Source: Leptolyngbya sp. 'hensonii'
Lineage (GTDB): Bacteria; Cyanobacteriota; Cyanobacteriia; GCF-001939115
Direction: 5' to 3'
NCBI RefSeq assembly: GCF_001939115.1
Contig: NZ_MQTZ01000048.1
Location: 62,138-126,137 of the forward strand
Length of the DNA: 64,000 nucleotides
The notes beneath the pieces were generated by a model. It did not search any database, was not told the DNA's origin, and saw only the letters and a list, made by a program, of their open reading frames with translations. The position numbers and the translations under genes were made by a program. Of this stretch, positions 48,599 to 57,145 are shown piece after piece (the first letter of the stretch is position 1; the number at the start of each line of letters is the position of its first letter).

Positions 48599-49348
48599 AT
48601 GGACTATGAACACCATTCGGTTCGCCCCCGCCAGGTTGGACTGTGGCGCATCTTCAAGTATCTGTTCGCCATGTCCAGTGGCGGGATCGTGCTGTTGTCT
48701 CTGGTTGGCCTGTTTGGGTTCTGGCGAACGGGCGGTCATCTCCTCAGCAGTATCGGTCGGATTTTTGACTTGACTCAACCTGCTGCGACAGTGGATATGA
48801 AATCGATCGTAGTCCAGCAGATTCGCGGTGCCAGTGATCTGACCACGGCTGTTTTCACCATGGAGGCCGTGGTCCCAACCCAGCAAGATCGGGAAATCGG
48901 TGGGCTGGTGGTGGGCCGCACCCGTTTGCTTTATATTGCCCGGGGCGAGGTACGGGCAGGTGTCGCTCTGAGTGATTTGAGAGACGAAGACATTACTCTA
49001 ATTGGCGATCGGATCCAGATCCGACTCCCACCCCCCCGCATTCTGGACAGCAAAATTGATGTCCAACGCTCTACCGTCTATGACTATGATCGGGGGTTTT
49101 TGGCCTTAGGACCGGATGTTGGAACCCAGTTACAGACCATGGCCGAGCAGCAATCTCTAGATAAAATTACGGAGGCAGCCTGTATAGAAGGGCTGCTTCA
49201 TGAGGCCAACCAGCGAGCCTCTGATCTGGTGTCCCGGCTTTTGAATTTGGCGGGCTATCAAAATGTCTTAGTTACGACCCAACCCCCCTCTCCCACCGCT
49301 TGCGCTGACTTTAAAGCAGGTCAAGCTTCTGCCCCCGCCCATCCCTGA
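48599..49348 (+). CDS. DUF4230 membrane-anchored protein
   Basis: Protein of 249 aa with one hydrophobic segment near residues 26-48 followed by a DUF4230 domain (SIVVQQIRGASDLTTAVFTME, REIGGLVVGRTRLLYIARGEVRAGVALSDL, IQIRLPPPRIL). Fold and role of DUF4230 are not known. The C-terminal part (residues 175-240) is helical, with two Cys at about 187 and 237. It heads an operon with a TPR protein two bases downstream and a small membrane protein. Confidence 0.85.
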   Translation: MDYEHHSVRPRQVGLWRIFKYLFAMSSGGIVLLSLVGLFGFWRTGGHLLSSIGRIFDLTQPAATVDMKSIVVQQIRGASDLTTAVFTMEAVVPTQQDREIGGLVVGRTRLLYIARGEVRAGVALSDLRDEDITLIGDRIQIRLPPPRILDSKIDVQRSTVYDYDRGFLALGPDVGTQLQTMAEQQSLDKITEAACIEGLLHEANQRASDLVSRLLNLAGYQNVLVTTQPPSPTACADFKAGQASAPAHP

Positions 49349-49350
49349 CC

Positions 49351-50052
49351 ATGAGTAGCCCGGTGCTGTCGAAGAAGATCGTCGTTCTACCCTTAATTCT
49401 GGCGGGTTTGGGCCTAGCTTCATCGGGCCTTTGGCTTATAACAAAACTGGCCACCAAAGATTCCTCCCATTTGGCCCTTAAACCAGCTCGGGAGCTTTAT
49501 TATCGAGGACTGGAGAAACAAGAACAGGCTGATCTACCCGCTGCGATCGACCTCTGGAATCAGGCCATTCAGGTTGACCCCAGTTACAGCAGTGCCTACA
49601 GCAGTCGGGGGTTGGCCCGCCGCCTGTTGGGAGATTATCCGGGAGCGTTAGCTGACTATACCCAGGCCATCCGACTGGCTCCCCGCTCCCTGATGGCCTA
49701 CCATAATCGGGGCGTGCTCCGGATCCTGATGGGAGAACATCGAAAAGCGGTGGCTGATTTCAACCAGTCCTTGCAAATCAATCCTCGGTTCAGCCTCTCC
49801 TATTACAATCGGGGCATGGCCCTGGCTCGCCTGGGGGAATATCAGGCTGCACTGGAAGATCTGAACCGGGCGATCGCAGCTTACAGTACCCTGGCCGGGG
49901 CTTTTCACGAACGAGGCCGGGTTTACCTGCAGTTGGGCCAGCAACGGCAAGCGATCTCCGATCTGGAAAAGGCGTTAGATCTGTTTGCTGAAATGGAAGA
50001 TGAGGTTAACTACAACAAGGTATTGGCTGACCTGAAGAACATACGTCATTGA
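49351..50052 (+). CDS. Membrane-anchored TPR protein
   Basis: Protein of 233 aa. A hydrophobic stretch at 10-32 (VLPLILAGLGLASSGLWLITKL) anchors it; then four TPR units span 45-225 with the usual DY..AI.L.P.....Y..RG..... pattern (YSSRGLARRLLGDYPGALADY, YHNRGVLRILMGEHRKAVADF, YYNRGMALARLGEYQAALEDL). It starts two bases after the DUF4230 stop, so the two proteins probably meet at the membrane. No enzymatic motif. Confidence 0.88.
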   Translation: MSSPVLSKKIVVLPLILAGLGLASSGLWLITKLATKDSSHLALKPARELYYRGLEKQEQADLPAAIDLWNQAIQVDPSYSSAYSSRGLARRLLGDYPGALADYTQAIRLAPRSLMAYHNRGVLRILMGEHRKAVADFNQSLQINPRFSLSYYNRGMALARLGEYQAALEDLNRAIAAYSTLAGAFHERGRVYLQLGQQRQAISDLEKALDLFAEMEDEVNYNKVLADLKNIRH

Positions 50053-50061
50053 GGAAGCATC

Positions 50062-50280
50062 ATGATGGAACTGGTGATTGCAATTGGGGCGCTGATTGTT
50101 GCCTTTCTGGTTTTTACTTGGCTGGTTAAGGTGGTCAAGGCGACGATCGGAACGGCCATCACGATTGCGATCGTGGTTCTGGTCCTGCAGTTAATCTTTG
50201 GTATCGGTCCCAGCCAGCTCTGGAATTACCTGACCCATCTGCCCCAGGTTATCTGGCAGATGACTCGGGGAGGAAAGTAA
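50062..50280 (+). CDS. Small membrane protein, unknown
   Basis: Protein of 72 aa: hydrophobic segments at 3-22 and 32-52, joined by a KVVKAT loop, and an amphipathic tail with LWNYLTHLPQVIWQMTR. Ten bases after the TPR gene with an AGGAAGC site, so it is the third gene of the DUF4230 operon. Function unknown. Confidence 0.7.
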   Translation: MMELVIAIGALIVAFLVFTWLVKVVKATIGTAITIAIVVLVLQLIFGIGPSQLWNYLTHLPQVIWQMTRGGK

Positions 50281-50371
50281 GACCTGGATCGCAAGTGGGT
50301 TGGCCATCAGCAGACCCAACTATTAAAATACCCCCCCATTTTTTTGCGGTTAGCGGTGAGAGTCGTTACTT

Positions 50372-50872
50372 TCAGCGACTCCTATTGCCCGCCGCAGACA
50401 ACCGGGCCAGCACATCCTGCACCGTCGCAGGGAGCTGACGCAGGATCTTGCCCTTCTCCCGATCGACGGCGACCAGGGTCACCTTGGCCGTAACATAGAG
50501 TTCTTGAGCATCCTGGGATTGAATCTGATAGTCCCAATTAATTCGGACCCCTTCAAACCCCAGAAGGCGAGTTCTGACCACAGCCATCATCCCCATCCGC
50601 AAAAAACGGTGATAGCGAATGGACAGATCAACCACAGGTAACTCACAGCCCAGGGTGACCAGATCGGCATAGCCAATACCCAGGGTTCTCAAGCACTCAA
50701 TCCGTGCTGCCTCCATCCAGGCAATATAGGTTCCATGCCAGACCACACCTGCGTAGTCTGTATGTTGTGGGTAAGCCCGAACAGGATATTCAAACCAGCT
50801 CTTAGAGGCGACGTCACTCAGGCTTTGCATGGCGGCTTGCCCCTGAGGTTGTATTTGCTCTTCAACTGACAT
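50372..50872 (-). CDS. Acyl-CoA thioesterase (4HBT hotdog fold)
   Basis: Protein of 166 aa matching the 4-hydroxybenzoyl-CoA thioesterase/YbgC group. The active-site block RAYPQHTDYAGVVWHGTY has the catalytic-type Asp (QHTDYAGVVW) and a following Glu helix (WMEAARIECLRTLG). Hotdog strands are seen at FEGVRINWDYQI and LYVTAKVTLVAVD. Substrate unknown; some cyanobacterial members act in phylloquinone synthesis, but sequence does not show it. Its N-terminus is a 25-residue extension of low complexity. Confidence 0.85.
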   Translation of the reverse strand: MSVEEQIQPQGQAAMQSLSDVASKSWFEYPVRAYPQHTDYAGVVWHGTYIAWMEAARIECLRTLGIGYADLVTLGCELPVVDLSIRYHRFLRMGMMAVVRTRLLGFEGVRINWDYQIQSQDAQELYVTAKVTLVAVDREKGKILRQLPATVQDVLARLSAAGNRSR

Positions 50873-51260
50873 AGGAATTCAACTCTGCAACAATCTCTTC
50901 ATAAATTTTTATATCATTTCTAACCCCCAATTCATTTATTTTTACAGAACTCATTTAACTAGGGCCAAAAGTGCTCGATTCATGGGATCAGAGGCTTACT
51001 CTCTTGATATTTCTTAACGGCATAAATATCATCACAAAACATTAAATTTAAAGAATAAAAAGTTGTTAGAGGTATCATCAAGTATTAGAGAGTCGGGCTT
51101 TTGGGCTTTCTTTATTTTGCGGTAACTGGTACTTAAATCATCCAATATTCAGTCATTGGTTGAGAGCTAAAAAGTTTTTAGAAGCACAACAATCTCAGGT
51201 TTCATTTAGGGCTAAAAACCTGAATTATTAGAGTTATTTTGTCAGTAATGAGGCGAGCTC
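50873..51260. other. AT-rich gene-free region
   Basis: About 390 bases between divergent genes. No reading frame or RNA is recognised. The stretch AGTCGGGCTTTTGGGCTTT near 51090 could be a weak hairpin. Confidence 0.45.
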
Positions 51261-52115
51261 ATGATAGAGAAGATTTTGCTTGCAGATTCCGGAACTGGAC
51301 ATTCCAAGGAAATGCTCAAGGCATTAATGGAAATTCCTTCAATTCAGAGAGCAACAGTGACTGTCTTGCATGTTGTTCCTCCTCAAGTCACTTCTGAAGG
51401 AATGACCGAGAAATGGGAAGAGGGAGGCAAACTGCTGGCCTCAGCGATCCAATCCCTGAACTTAGACCCGAACCATGTTGCAGCCATCCTCAGACAGGGA
51501 GATCCGAAGGACATTGTCTGTAAGGTAGCCGAGGAAATCGATACTGATCTGATTATCATGGGCTCAAGAGGGCTGAAGCGGCTTGAGTCTATTCTAGAAA
51601 ATTCTGTCAGCCAGTATGTGTTCCAATTATCGTCCCGTCCCATGTTATTGGTGAGAGATGACATCTACGTCAAGCGGATTAACCGGGTGATGGTGGCGTT
51701 AGATGGCTCAGAGGCATCCAATGAATGCCTGAAACTGGCTCTCTTCCTGTTACGGGATATTAAGGGAGGGCAACTTTTCCTGGCCCACGTCAACAAGGGA
51801 TCTGTCACCAAGACGAGTGAAAGTCTGTTAGCCCATCCTGAACAAGATCCACTGATTGCCCCTGCAGTCGCCGAAGCCAAGAAATTTGGTGTGAGCTATC
51901 GCTGCGTCACGGGGACTGGGAATCCGGGTGAAGAAATTTGCCGTCTGGCTGAAGACAATAATGTAGACCTGTTGATGATGGGGTCCCCCGATCGGCGTCC
52001 CTCGATCGCAAAGGGATTGCCGGATCTGGACAGGTTGCTGGGTGCCTCTGTCTCAGATTATGTGCGGGTGTATGCCGAATGCCCGGTCTTGCTAGCCCGT
52101 ACTCCCGCTGCATAA
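51261..52115 (+). CDS. Tandem universal stress protein
   Basis: Protein of 284 aa with two UspA domains (1-138 and 140-280). The second has a GxxG-type nucleotide loop (GSPDRRPSIAKG...GASVSDYV) and the first GSRGLKRLESILENSVSQYV, in which the final Gly-Ser is replaced by Asn-Ser. Usp proteins bind ATP in part of the family and help survival under stress; this one's exact role is unknown. A hairpin terminator follows. Confidence 0.9.
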   Translation: MIEKILLADSGTGHSKEMLKALMEIPSIQRATVTVLHVVPPQVTSEGMTEKWEEGGKLLASAIQSLNLDPNHVAAILRQGDPKDIVCKVAEEIDTDLIIMGSRGLKRLESILENSVSQYVFQLSSRPMLLVRDDIYVKRINRVMVALDGSEASNECLKLALFLLRDIKGGQLFLAHVNKGSVTKTSESLLAHPEQDPLIAPAVAEAKKFGVSYRCVTGTGNPGEEICRLAEDNNVDLLMMGSPDRRPSIAKGLPDLDRLLGASVSDYVRVYAECPVLLARTPAA

Positions 52116-52136
52116 TTTGCAGCAGGTAGGGGTATT

Positions 52137-52173
52137 CCCCTGCTTCCAGATTCAAACTGGAGGCAGGGGTTTT
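52137..52173. terminator. Bidirectional hairpin between usp and fraD
   Basis: Arms CCCCTGCTTCCAG (52137-52149) and CTGGAGGCAGGGG (52157-52169) pair with one wobble; TTTT follows on the plus strand. The fraD stop codon lies inside it, so it can end both converging transcripts. Confidence 0.75.
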
Positions 52174-53228
52174 GGTCGGCCCGGAATCCGATCGCTGATC
52201 GCCCCACAGTTGACCCAGCTATTGCCATTGCCAGTATCTGGAGTTGCAAGTTCATCCTCCTGTTCTGGCGGGGTGGGCAGCGGAGAGGGAAACAGTCTCC
52301 GCTGTATGGGAGAACGCTCCTGTAACTGGCAAGAGAGCTGCAGGTAATATCCCCGATTGTCCAGGCTGGGTCCCTGCCAGATAGCCAGCACCTGGAGTTC
52401 ATAGGCGTTGCCAGAAACTTTACCCGGTAAAATGCGGGGTTCGATCGACCAGAGATTCTTCTCTCGAATCGGAAGAGATTTCCGAGCCTGGTTCTCTGCC
52501 TGAACTCTGGCCATGACTCGATCGCCAAAAGCCTCGGGAGCATCCTTCAAGTTCAGAAGCCAACGTTCCACCTCAGGCCAGGAAAGACGATTGACTTCGG
52601 TCGTAATCACTTCTTTCGCCTGGGTAAGAATGATGTTTCCCTGGGAAGGACGGGATCTGAAAAGGCCAAGTTTAATCACAAAGGCACTGCGTCCAAAACT
52701 CTCACTAGTGAGACTAGGGTATTCCTGGGTCCAGCTTTCCAAGACAAAATAGAACTGCAACCAGCAACTCAGAATCAAATTGCTCAGGATGAGAATAACG
52801 AGGAACTGGCGGTCTTTAGGGGGAGGGACTTTATAGGTTTTGAAATCGGAAGTCAGAAACTTGGAAAGCGAGGCGATCGTGACAGAAATAATTGGCCAGC
52901 ATACCAGGGCTAAATTCCAGGAGTCTGCCAGCAGCCTCCGAAAGAGGAAGACACTAATTAAGGCACCTGTGATCCAGGGACCTAAATTTAACTTCCAGTT
53001 AGGGATTTTAACGGGATGCTCTGTGGTTTCCCAGCCCACAGCTAGAACCAGAAAAATCCAACCACAGAAAGACAAAAACTCCCGCACCAGAGGTGACGCT
53101 GGAAGTGCCATCAGATAGGAAAAAAGACACAGCGCCAGCAAGGTCTGCCAGGAAAATGCCTGCCTGGGGATCAATTCCTTGCGCAAGTTGTCCACGGAGT
53201 CCTTAATTCTCTGTCTTACCGTAGGCAT
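52152..53228 (-). CDS. fraD: Filament integrity protein FraD
   Basis: Septal-junction membrane protein of 358 aa. It has about five transmembrane segments in the first 200 residues, with marks remembered from Anabaena FraD: PRQAFSWQTLLALCLFSYLMA, REFLSFCGWIFLVLAVGWETT, GALISVFLF and SCWLQFYFVLESWTQEYPSL, then a long periplasmic C-terminal domain. In Anabaena FraD is part of cell-cell septal junctions. It overlaps the end of fraC, as expected for a fraC-fraD operon. The listed start at 53228 (MPTVRQRIKD) follows a short alternative. fraE, the third gene in heterocyst formers, is absent here. Confidence 0.88.
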   Translation of the reverse strand: MPTVRQRIKDSVDNLRKELIPRQAFSWQTLLALCLFSYLMALPASPLVREFLSFCGWIFLVLAVGWETTEHPVKIPNWKLNLGPWITGALISVFLFRRLLADSWNLALVCWPIISVTIASLSKFLTSDFKTYKVPPPKDRQFLVILILSNLILSCWLQFYFVLESWTQEYPSLTSESFGRSAFVIKLGLFRSRPSQGNIILTQAKEVITTEVNRLSWPEVERWLLNLKDAPEAFGDRVMARVQAENQARKSLPIREKNLWSIEPRILPGKVSGNAYELQVLAIWQGPSLDNRGYYLQLSCQLQERSPIQRRLFPSPLPTPPEQEDELATPDTGNGNSWVNCGAISDRIPGRPKPLPPV

Positions 53229-53235
53229 AAGGCAC

Positions 53236-53775
53236 TTAACCGACAGCACGCAGTAACAGAACTAGCAAGATTAACCCATAGCTACAAGCATTGGCCAGCA
53301 GCATAGTCAGGGTACGGTTACGGGTGGCGTCTGCAGCTTCCGTGCGAAGCTGTTTATCCCGATACCGGTTAATCTTAGTTTCGTTTAAGTCCTTAAGCTT
53401 CTTTTTCTCCAGCAGAATGTCTAACAGGGTGAGGCTGGTCAACTCTACAAACACGGTACAGAAGAAGGTGAGTAAGCCAGACAGAATCAGAAAAGAATTG
53501 ACACTGGAGGCCCAAGGACCTGGAAAGGGTTGATCATAAAGAATGTAGCTGATTAACTGGACTTTCATCTCTACCGGCAGTAAAGCCTGCACCTCGAAAA
53601 AAGCCAGCCAGCCCATGAAAGTCGATAGAAGATTTAACGAAGCGGCATATTCAATCGCCACCTTGCGGCTGAACAAGAGTCGCTGATGCAGGATGGCTGC
53701 CTCAATCAACGTCGAGGAGAACAGGAACAACAATTGGAACAGGATGGCCCGGATGGGTAGGATGGTAGGGAACAT
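53236..53775 (-). CDS. fraC: Filament integrity protein FraC
   Basis: Septal-junction membrane protein of 179 aa from the ATG at 53775, the same length as Anabaena FraC. Marks: FPTILPIRAILFQLLFL near the start, EAAILHQRLLF, YAASLNLLSTFMGWLAFFEV, and a C-terminal hydrophobic segment (LANACSYGLILLVLLLR). FraC is needed for filament integrity and for correct septal protein placement in Anabaena. First gene of the fraC-fraD operon; the stop lies seven bases before the fraD start. It suggests a filamentous host. Upstream ATGs exist, but the family start fits 53775. Confidence 0.88.
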   Translation of the reverse strand: MFPTILPIRAILFQLLFLFSSTLIEAAILHQRLLFSRKVAIEYAASLNLLSTFMGWLAFFEVQALLPVEMKVQLISYILYDQPFPGPWASSVNSFLILSGLLTFFCTVFVELTSLTLLDILLEKKKLKDLNETKINRYRDKQLRTEAADATRNRTLTMLLANACSYGLILLVLLLRAVG

Positions 53776-53782
53776 GGGGATA

Positions 53783-53800
53783 GGGCGCATACATGCGCCC
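53783..53800. promoter_or_regulatory. Palindrome between fraC and cobO-like gene
   Basis: Perfect inverted repeat GGGCGCAT-AC-ATGCGCCC in the divergent intergenic region, eight bases before the fraC start. It could be an operator for either gene, or fold in the fraC leader over the ribosome site. No regulator is recognised. Confidence 0.5.
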
Positions 53801-53840
53801 ATCATATAAGATTGATAGGGGCAGCAAAGACTCTAGCTTT

Positions 53841-54995
53841 ATGGTAAAGACGGGCGTTGGTATTCGGACTGCTCAGACTCGCTCAGAGCGGATCGTGGGT
53901 CAAATTCATGTTTATGATGGAGCAGGGAAAGGCAAGTCTCAGGCTGGGCTGGGAGTCGTGTTGAGATCGATCGGGTTGGGGATCAACAGCTCCCAGCAGA
54001 CCCGAGTCCTGCTGCTGCGGTTCTTGAAGGGACCTGGACGCACCTATGACGAAGATGCAGCGATCGAAGCCTTGCAGCGAGGGTTTCCCCACCTGATTGA
54101 CCAGGTCCGAACCGGCAGAGCAGAATTCTTTGGCCCAGATGAAATTACCCGTTTTGATCGGATGGAAGCCCAGCGAGGATGGGATGTGGCCAAAGGTGCG
54201 ATCGCTTCAGGGCTTTATTCGGTCGTCGTCCTGGATGAGCTGAATCCAGTCCTAGATCTGGGGCTGCTCCCGGTAGAGGAGGTTGCCCGGACATTGAAAA
54301 ACAAGCCGGAGCACATGGAGATCATTGCCACAGGCCGGGGCACTCCCCAGGCCCTGCTGGATATTGCGGATCTGCATTCGGAGATGCGGCCCGTGCGGCC
54401 CTATCGCCAGGAGGATTCCCTGAACAATGGGTACAGTTCGGGGAGCGGAAAGATTGAGATCTACACAGGGGACGGTAAAGGCAAATCTACCAGTGCCCTC
54501 GGAAAAGCCCTACAGGCAATCGGTATTGGCATCAGCCAGGATAAATCCCATCGGGTGCTGATTATCCAGTGGTTAAAGGGAGGGAGCGGCTATACCGAAG
54601 ATGCAGCCATCTCAGCCCTGCAACAGAGTTATCCCAGCCTGGTGGATCATCAACGGTGTGGTCGGGACGCGATCGTCTGGCGGGGGCAACAACAGGAGAT
54701 CGACTATGTAGAAGCTGAACGGGCCTGGGAAATTGCCCGTGCAGCCATCGCTTCCGGATTATACAAAACGATCATCCTGGATGAGCTGAATCCCACCGTG
54801 GATCTGGAGTTGCTTCCTCAGGAACCGATCGTGCAGGCTCTGCTGCGGAAACCACGCGATACGGAAATCATCATCACTGGTCGCTGTAAGAACCCCCCAG
54901 CCTATTTTGACTTAGCCAGTGTGCATTCGGAAATGATCTGTCACAAACACTATGCCGAAAAAGGGGTGGATCTAAAACGAGGTGTGGATTTCTAA
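53841..54995 (+). CDS. Tandem CobO/BtuR-like P-loop protein
   Basis: Protein of 384 aa with two P-loop domains of the cobalamin adenosyltransferase (CobO) family. Domain 1 (about 15-195) has Walker A DGAGKGKSQAG, and domain 2 (about 210-380) has GDGKGKSTSALG; both have VVLDELNPVLDLGLL or IILDELNPTVDLELL (Walker B) and the TGR motif. Normal CobO is a single 180-aa domain that adenosylates cobalamin; a fused pair is a distinct cyanobacterial form and may not have that activity. The C-terminal RGVDF tail matches CobO. The ATG at 53841 is preferred. It is divergent from fraC. Confidence 0.85.
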   Translation: MVKTGVGIRTAQTRSERIVGQIHVYDGAGKGKSQAGLGVVLRSIGLGINSSQQTRVLLLRFLKGPGRTYDEDAAIEALQRGFPHLIDQVRTGRAEFFGPDEITRFDRMEAQRGWDVAKGAIASGLYSVVVLDELNPVLDLGLLPVEEVARTLKNKPEHMEIIATGRGTPQALLDIADLHSEMRPVRPYRQEDSLNNGYSSGSGKIEIYTGDGKGKSTSALGKALQAIGIGISQDKSHRVLIIQWLKGGSGYTEDAAISALQQSYPSLVDHQRCGRDAIVWRGQQQEIDYVEAERAWEIARAAIASGLYKTIILDELNPTVDLELLPQEPIVQALLRKPRDTEIIITGRCKNPPAYFDLASVHSEMICHKHYAEKGVDLKRGVDF

Positions 54996-55060
54996 ACAAT
55001 TACTGTGTCAGTCCCGAAGAAAAAAGTTTTTGATCCATTCATTGAACGCTGCTGTAAGTT

Positions 55061-55492
55061 ATGAAGTTTGAACACATTTTTACAGTTCCGGCCCTTGTCC
55101 TCACCTTTGGTTGGAGTTCTGTGGTCATCGCTCAAAATCGAATCTATAACCCAGTTCCATTTCAACCGGGGGGGCAAGTCAGCGATCGGTTGAGCAATAA
55201 GGACATTCCCACAGGCCAGGGAGGCTTTGCTCGGGATTATCTCCTGACCCTAACCGCAGGCGATCAGATTGCGATCGATCTGTCTTCGGATGAGTTTGAT
55301 ACCATCATCATCCTGATGGATGCAGACGGGACGACGATCGCGGAGAATGACGACGGTCCCGATGGCAGTACGAACTCGCTCCTGTTTACCCGCATTACCA
55401 AGACTGGGAGCTATATTGTGCGGGTTCGGGGCTTTGGTGAAACAGCGGGGGGAGCCTTTAAGCTAAAAATTACGCGATTAAAACCTGCTTAG
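55061..55492 (+). CDS. Exported PPC-domain protein
   Basis: Protein of 143 aa. Signal peptide 1-24 (FTVPALVLTFGWSSVVIA|Q) followed by a single pre-peptidase C-terminal (PPC)-type beta domain: YLLTLTAGDQIAIDLSSDEFDTIIILMDADG, NDDGPDG, and SLLFTRITKTGSYIVRVRGFG. These domains often sit at the ends of secreted proteases, but here stand alone. Function unknown. It is the last protein-coding gene before tRNA-Phe. Confidence 0.9.
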   Translation: MKFEHIFTVPALVLTFGWSSVVIAQNRIYNPVPFQPGGQVSDRLSNKDIPTGQGGFARDYLLTLTAGDQIAIDLSSDEFDTIIILMDADGTTIAENDDGPDGSTNSLLFTRITKTGSYIVRVRGFGETAGGAFKLKITRLKPA

Positions 55493-55582
55493 GACAGCGG
55501 GAACGTGTAAAATGATCTTAGCGTTAGATTTTCCTTGCAGAAGTAAGTTGAGTTTTGCTATCATAATAAAGCGCTGAAAAAC

Positions 55583-55655
<73 letters not shown>

Positions 55656-55679
55656 TTCAAGTAAAATAAGCTAAAAGCA

Positions 55680-55706
55680 TCGCCAGAATAACCTTCTGGC
55701 GATTTT
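55680..55706 (+). terminator. Rho-independent terminator after tRNA-Phe
   Basis: Stem TCGCCAGAA (55680-55688) with TTCTGGCGA (55694-55702), a 5-base loop, then TTTT. It ends the tRNA transcript. Confidence 0.8.
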
Positions 55707-55763
55707 GCTTTTGGCATTGATGTTCGACGGATGGACATTTCCAGACAAATTTAGACAAGAAAT

Positions 55764-55796
55764 TGGTGTAAAACTGGTGTAAAGCTGGTGTAGAAA
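55764..55796 (+). repeat. Three tandem 11-bp repeats before integrase
   Basis: TGGTGTAAAAC, TGGTGTAAAGC and TGGTGTAGAAA in a row, one helical turn apart. Placed between tRNA-Phe and the integrase start (55845), like arm-type or regulatory sites for a tyrosine integrase. Confidence 0.65.
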
Positions 55797-55844
55797 TTCA
55801 GTACGTTTGATCTAGACTTGGGAAGTAGCGCTCAAGTGGATCTC

Positions 55845-57044
55845 ATGTACTCCTCTAAGTCTAGTGACCGCGCACACAAAGGGTCTGTTGCCATCCTTAG
55901 CTCTAATGGCAGGCTCCAACTAAGATTTAGCTACGGTGGAAAGCGTCATTACATCACGACAGGCTATCCCGATACGGCTGAGCATCGCCGTTTAGCCGAA
56001 ATTAAAGCTAAAGAAATTGAAAAAGACATACTCTACGAGCGATTTGACCCCAACAACCTTGACAAGTACAAACCCAAAGCTGCTCTCAGCACCGTTACAC
56101 CAGTTACACCAATTCATAAACAACAGCCTTCATTAGCCGACCTATGGGGTAAGTACACGGACTATAAGCGACCCAGCTTATCGCCCAGTACTCTGGCAAA
56201 GGATTTTGTTCGAGTGTCGCGCTGTATTGACCTCAAGTTACCCAGCAAGTCTCTTAGCGAAGCTGTAGCTATCCGTGATTGGCTAATTGCCAACAAAACG
56301 CCTAACGCAACTAAACGCCTTTTAACTCAGTTTCATGCCTGCTGTGATTGGGCAGTCAAGTCCCATCTCATCCGTGAGAATCCTTTCATAGGAATGGCTG
56401 CTGATATCAAAACACCAAAAGGTAGCTCGGAAGACACTGATATTGTCCCATTCACCTTAGAGGAACGCGATCGCATTATTAATGCATTCAAAGCTGACCG
56501 ATACTATAGCTATTACGCTAGCTTCATAGAATTCTTATTCTTGACGGGGTGCCGTCCCTCGGAAGCAGTTGCTCTGCAATGGAAATACATTTCTCCAGAT
56601 TGCCGCCTCATTCGGTTTGAGCAAGCTGTTGTTATCTCTGAACAAGGTTTGGTTTGTAAGAAGGGATTAAAAACCCAGAAGAAACGTTCTTTCCCAGCTA
56701 ACGATAAGTTAGCAGAATTACTCAAATCTATCCGACCAGAAACTGTTCAAGGAGAGGAAAAGGTTTTTCCTTCTCCTGAAAACCATTGGATCGATATTCA
56801 TAATCTAACAAATCGGGCTTGGCGAACCGTTCTCTCCAAACTGGATGGCATTGAGTACCGCAAGCTTTACCAAACTCGCCATACCTTTATCACGGCTGCA
56901 TTGGAAACTGCTGTCCAGAAACCTGATGGAACAGTCAAAATGCTAGATGCCAAGGATGTAGCTAGATTGGTTGGAACAAGCCCCAAGATGATTTATGAAC
57001 ACTATGCAGGTCAGACAAGGGAGCTATTTGTGCCTGAGTTTTGA
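55845..57044 (+). CDS. Tyrosine site-specific integrase
   Basis: Phage/island-type tyrosine recombinase of 399 aa. N-terminal arm-binding part (residues 10-70) with SVAILSSNGRLQLRFSYGGKRHYIT; a SAM-like core-binding region (about 100-190) and catalytic domain (200-390). The catalytic residues seen are Arg in LTGCRPSEAVAL, box II YQTRHTF where the usual His is Tyr, and the nucleophile Tyr in MIYEHYAGQ. The His-to-Tyr change in box II occurs in other active recombinases. It lies just after tRNA-Phe, so it is the likely enzyme for island integration. The listed start ATG follows in-frame upstream TTG alternatives. Confidence 0.9.
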   Translation: MYSSKSSDRAHKGSVAILSSNGRLQLRFSYGGKRHYITTGYPDTAEHRRLAEIKAKEIEKDILYERFDPNNLDKYKPKAALSTVTPVTPIHKQQPSLADLWGKYTDYKRPSLSPSTLAKDFVRVSRCIDLKLPSKSLSEAVAIRDWLIANKTPNATKRLLTQFHACCDWAVKSHLIRENPFIGMAADIKTPKGSSEDTDIVPFTLEERDRIINAFKADRYYSYYASFIEFLFLTGCRPSEAVALQWKYISPDCRLIRFEQAVVISEQGLVCKKGLKTQKKRSFPANDKLAELLKSIRPETVQGEEKVFPSPENHWIDIHNLTNRAWRTVLSKLDGIEYRKLYQTRHTFITAALETAVQKPDGTVKMLDAKDVARLVGTSPKMIYEHYAGQTRELFVPEF

Positions 57045-57118
57045 GGAACCTGGGATAGCTTTGGCAGCTTAACCTGTTCCAGACATCTCAGGAGTCTTTT
57101 CATAGAAAAAGATTCGAG

Positions 57119-57145
57119 GAGGGAAGTCTAAGCTTCCCTCTTTTA
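57119..57145 (+). terminator. Terminator after integrase
   Basis: Stem GAGGGAAG (57119-57126) with CTTCCCTC (57133-57140), loop of six, followed by TTTT. About 75 bases after the integrase stop. Confidence 0.8.
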
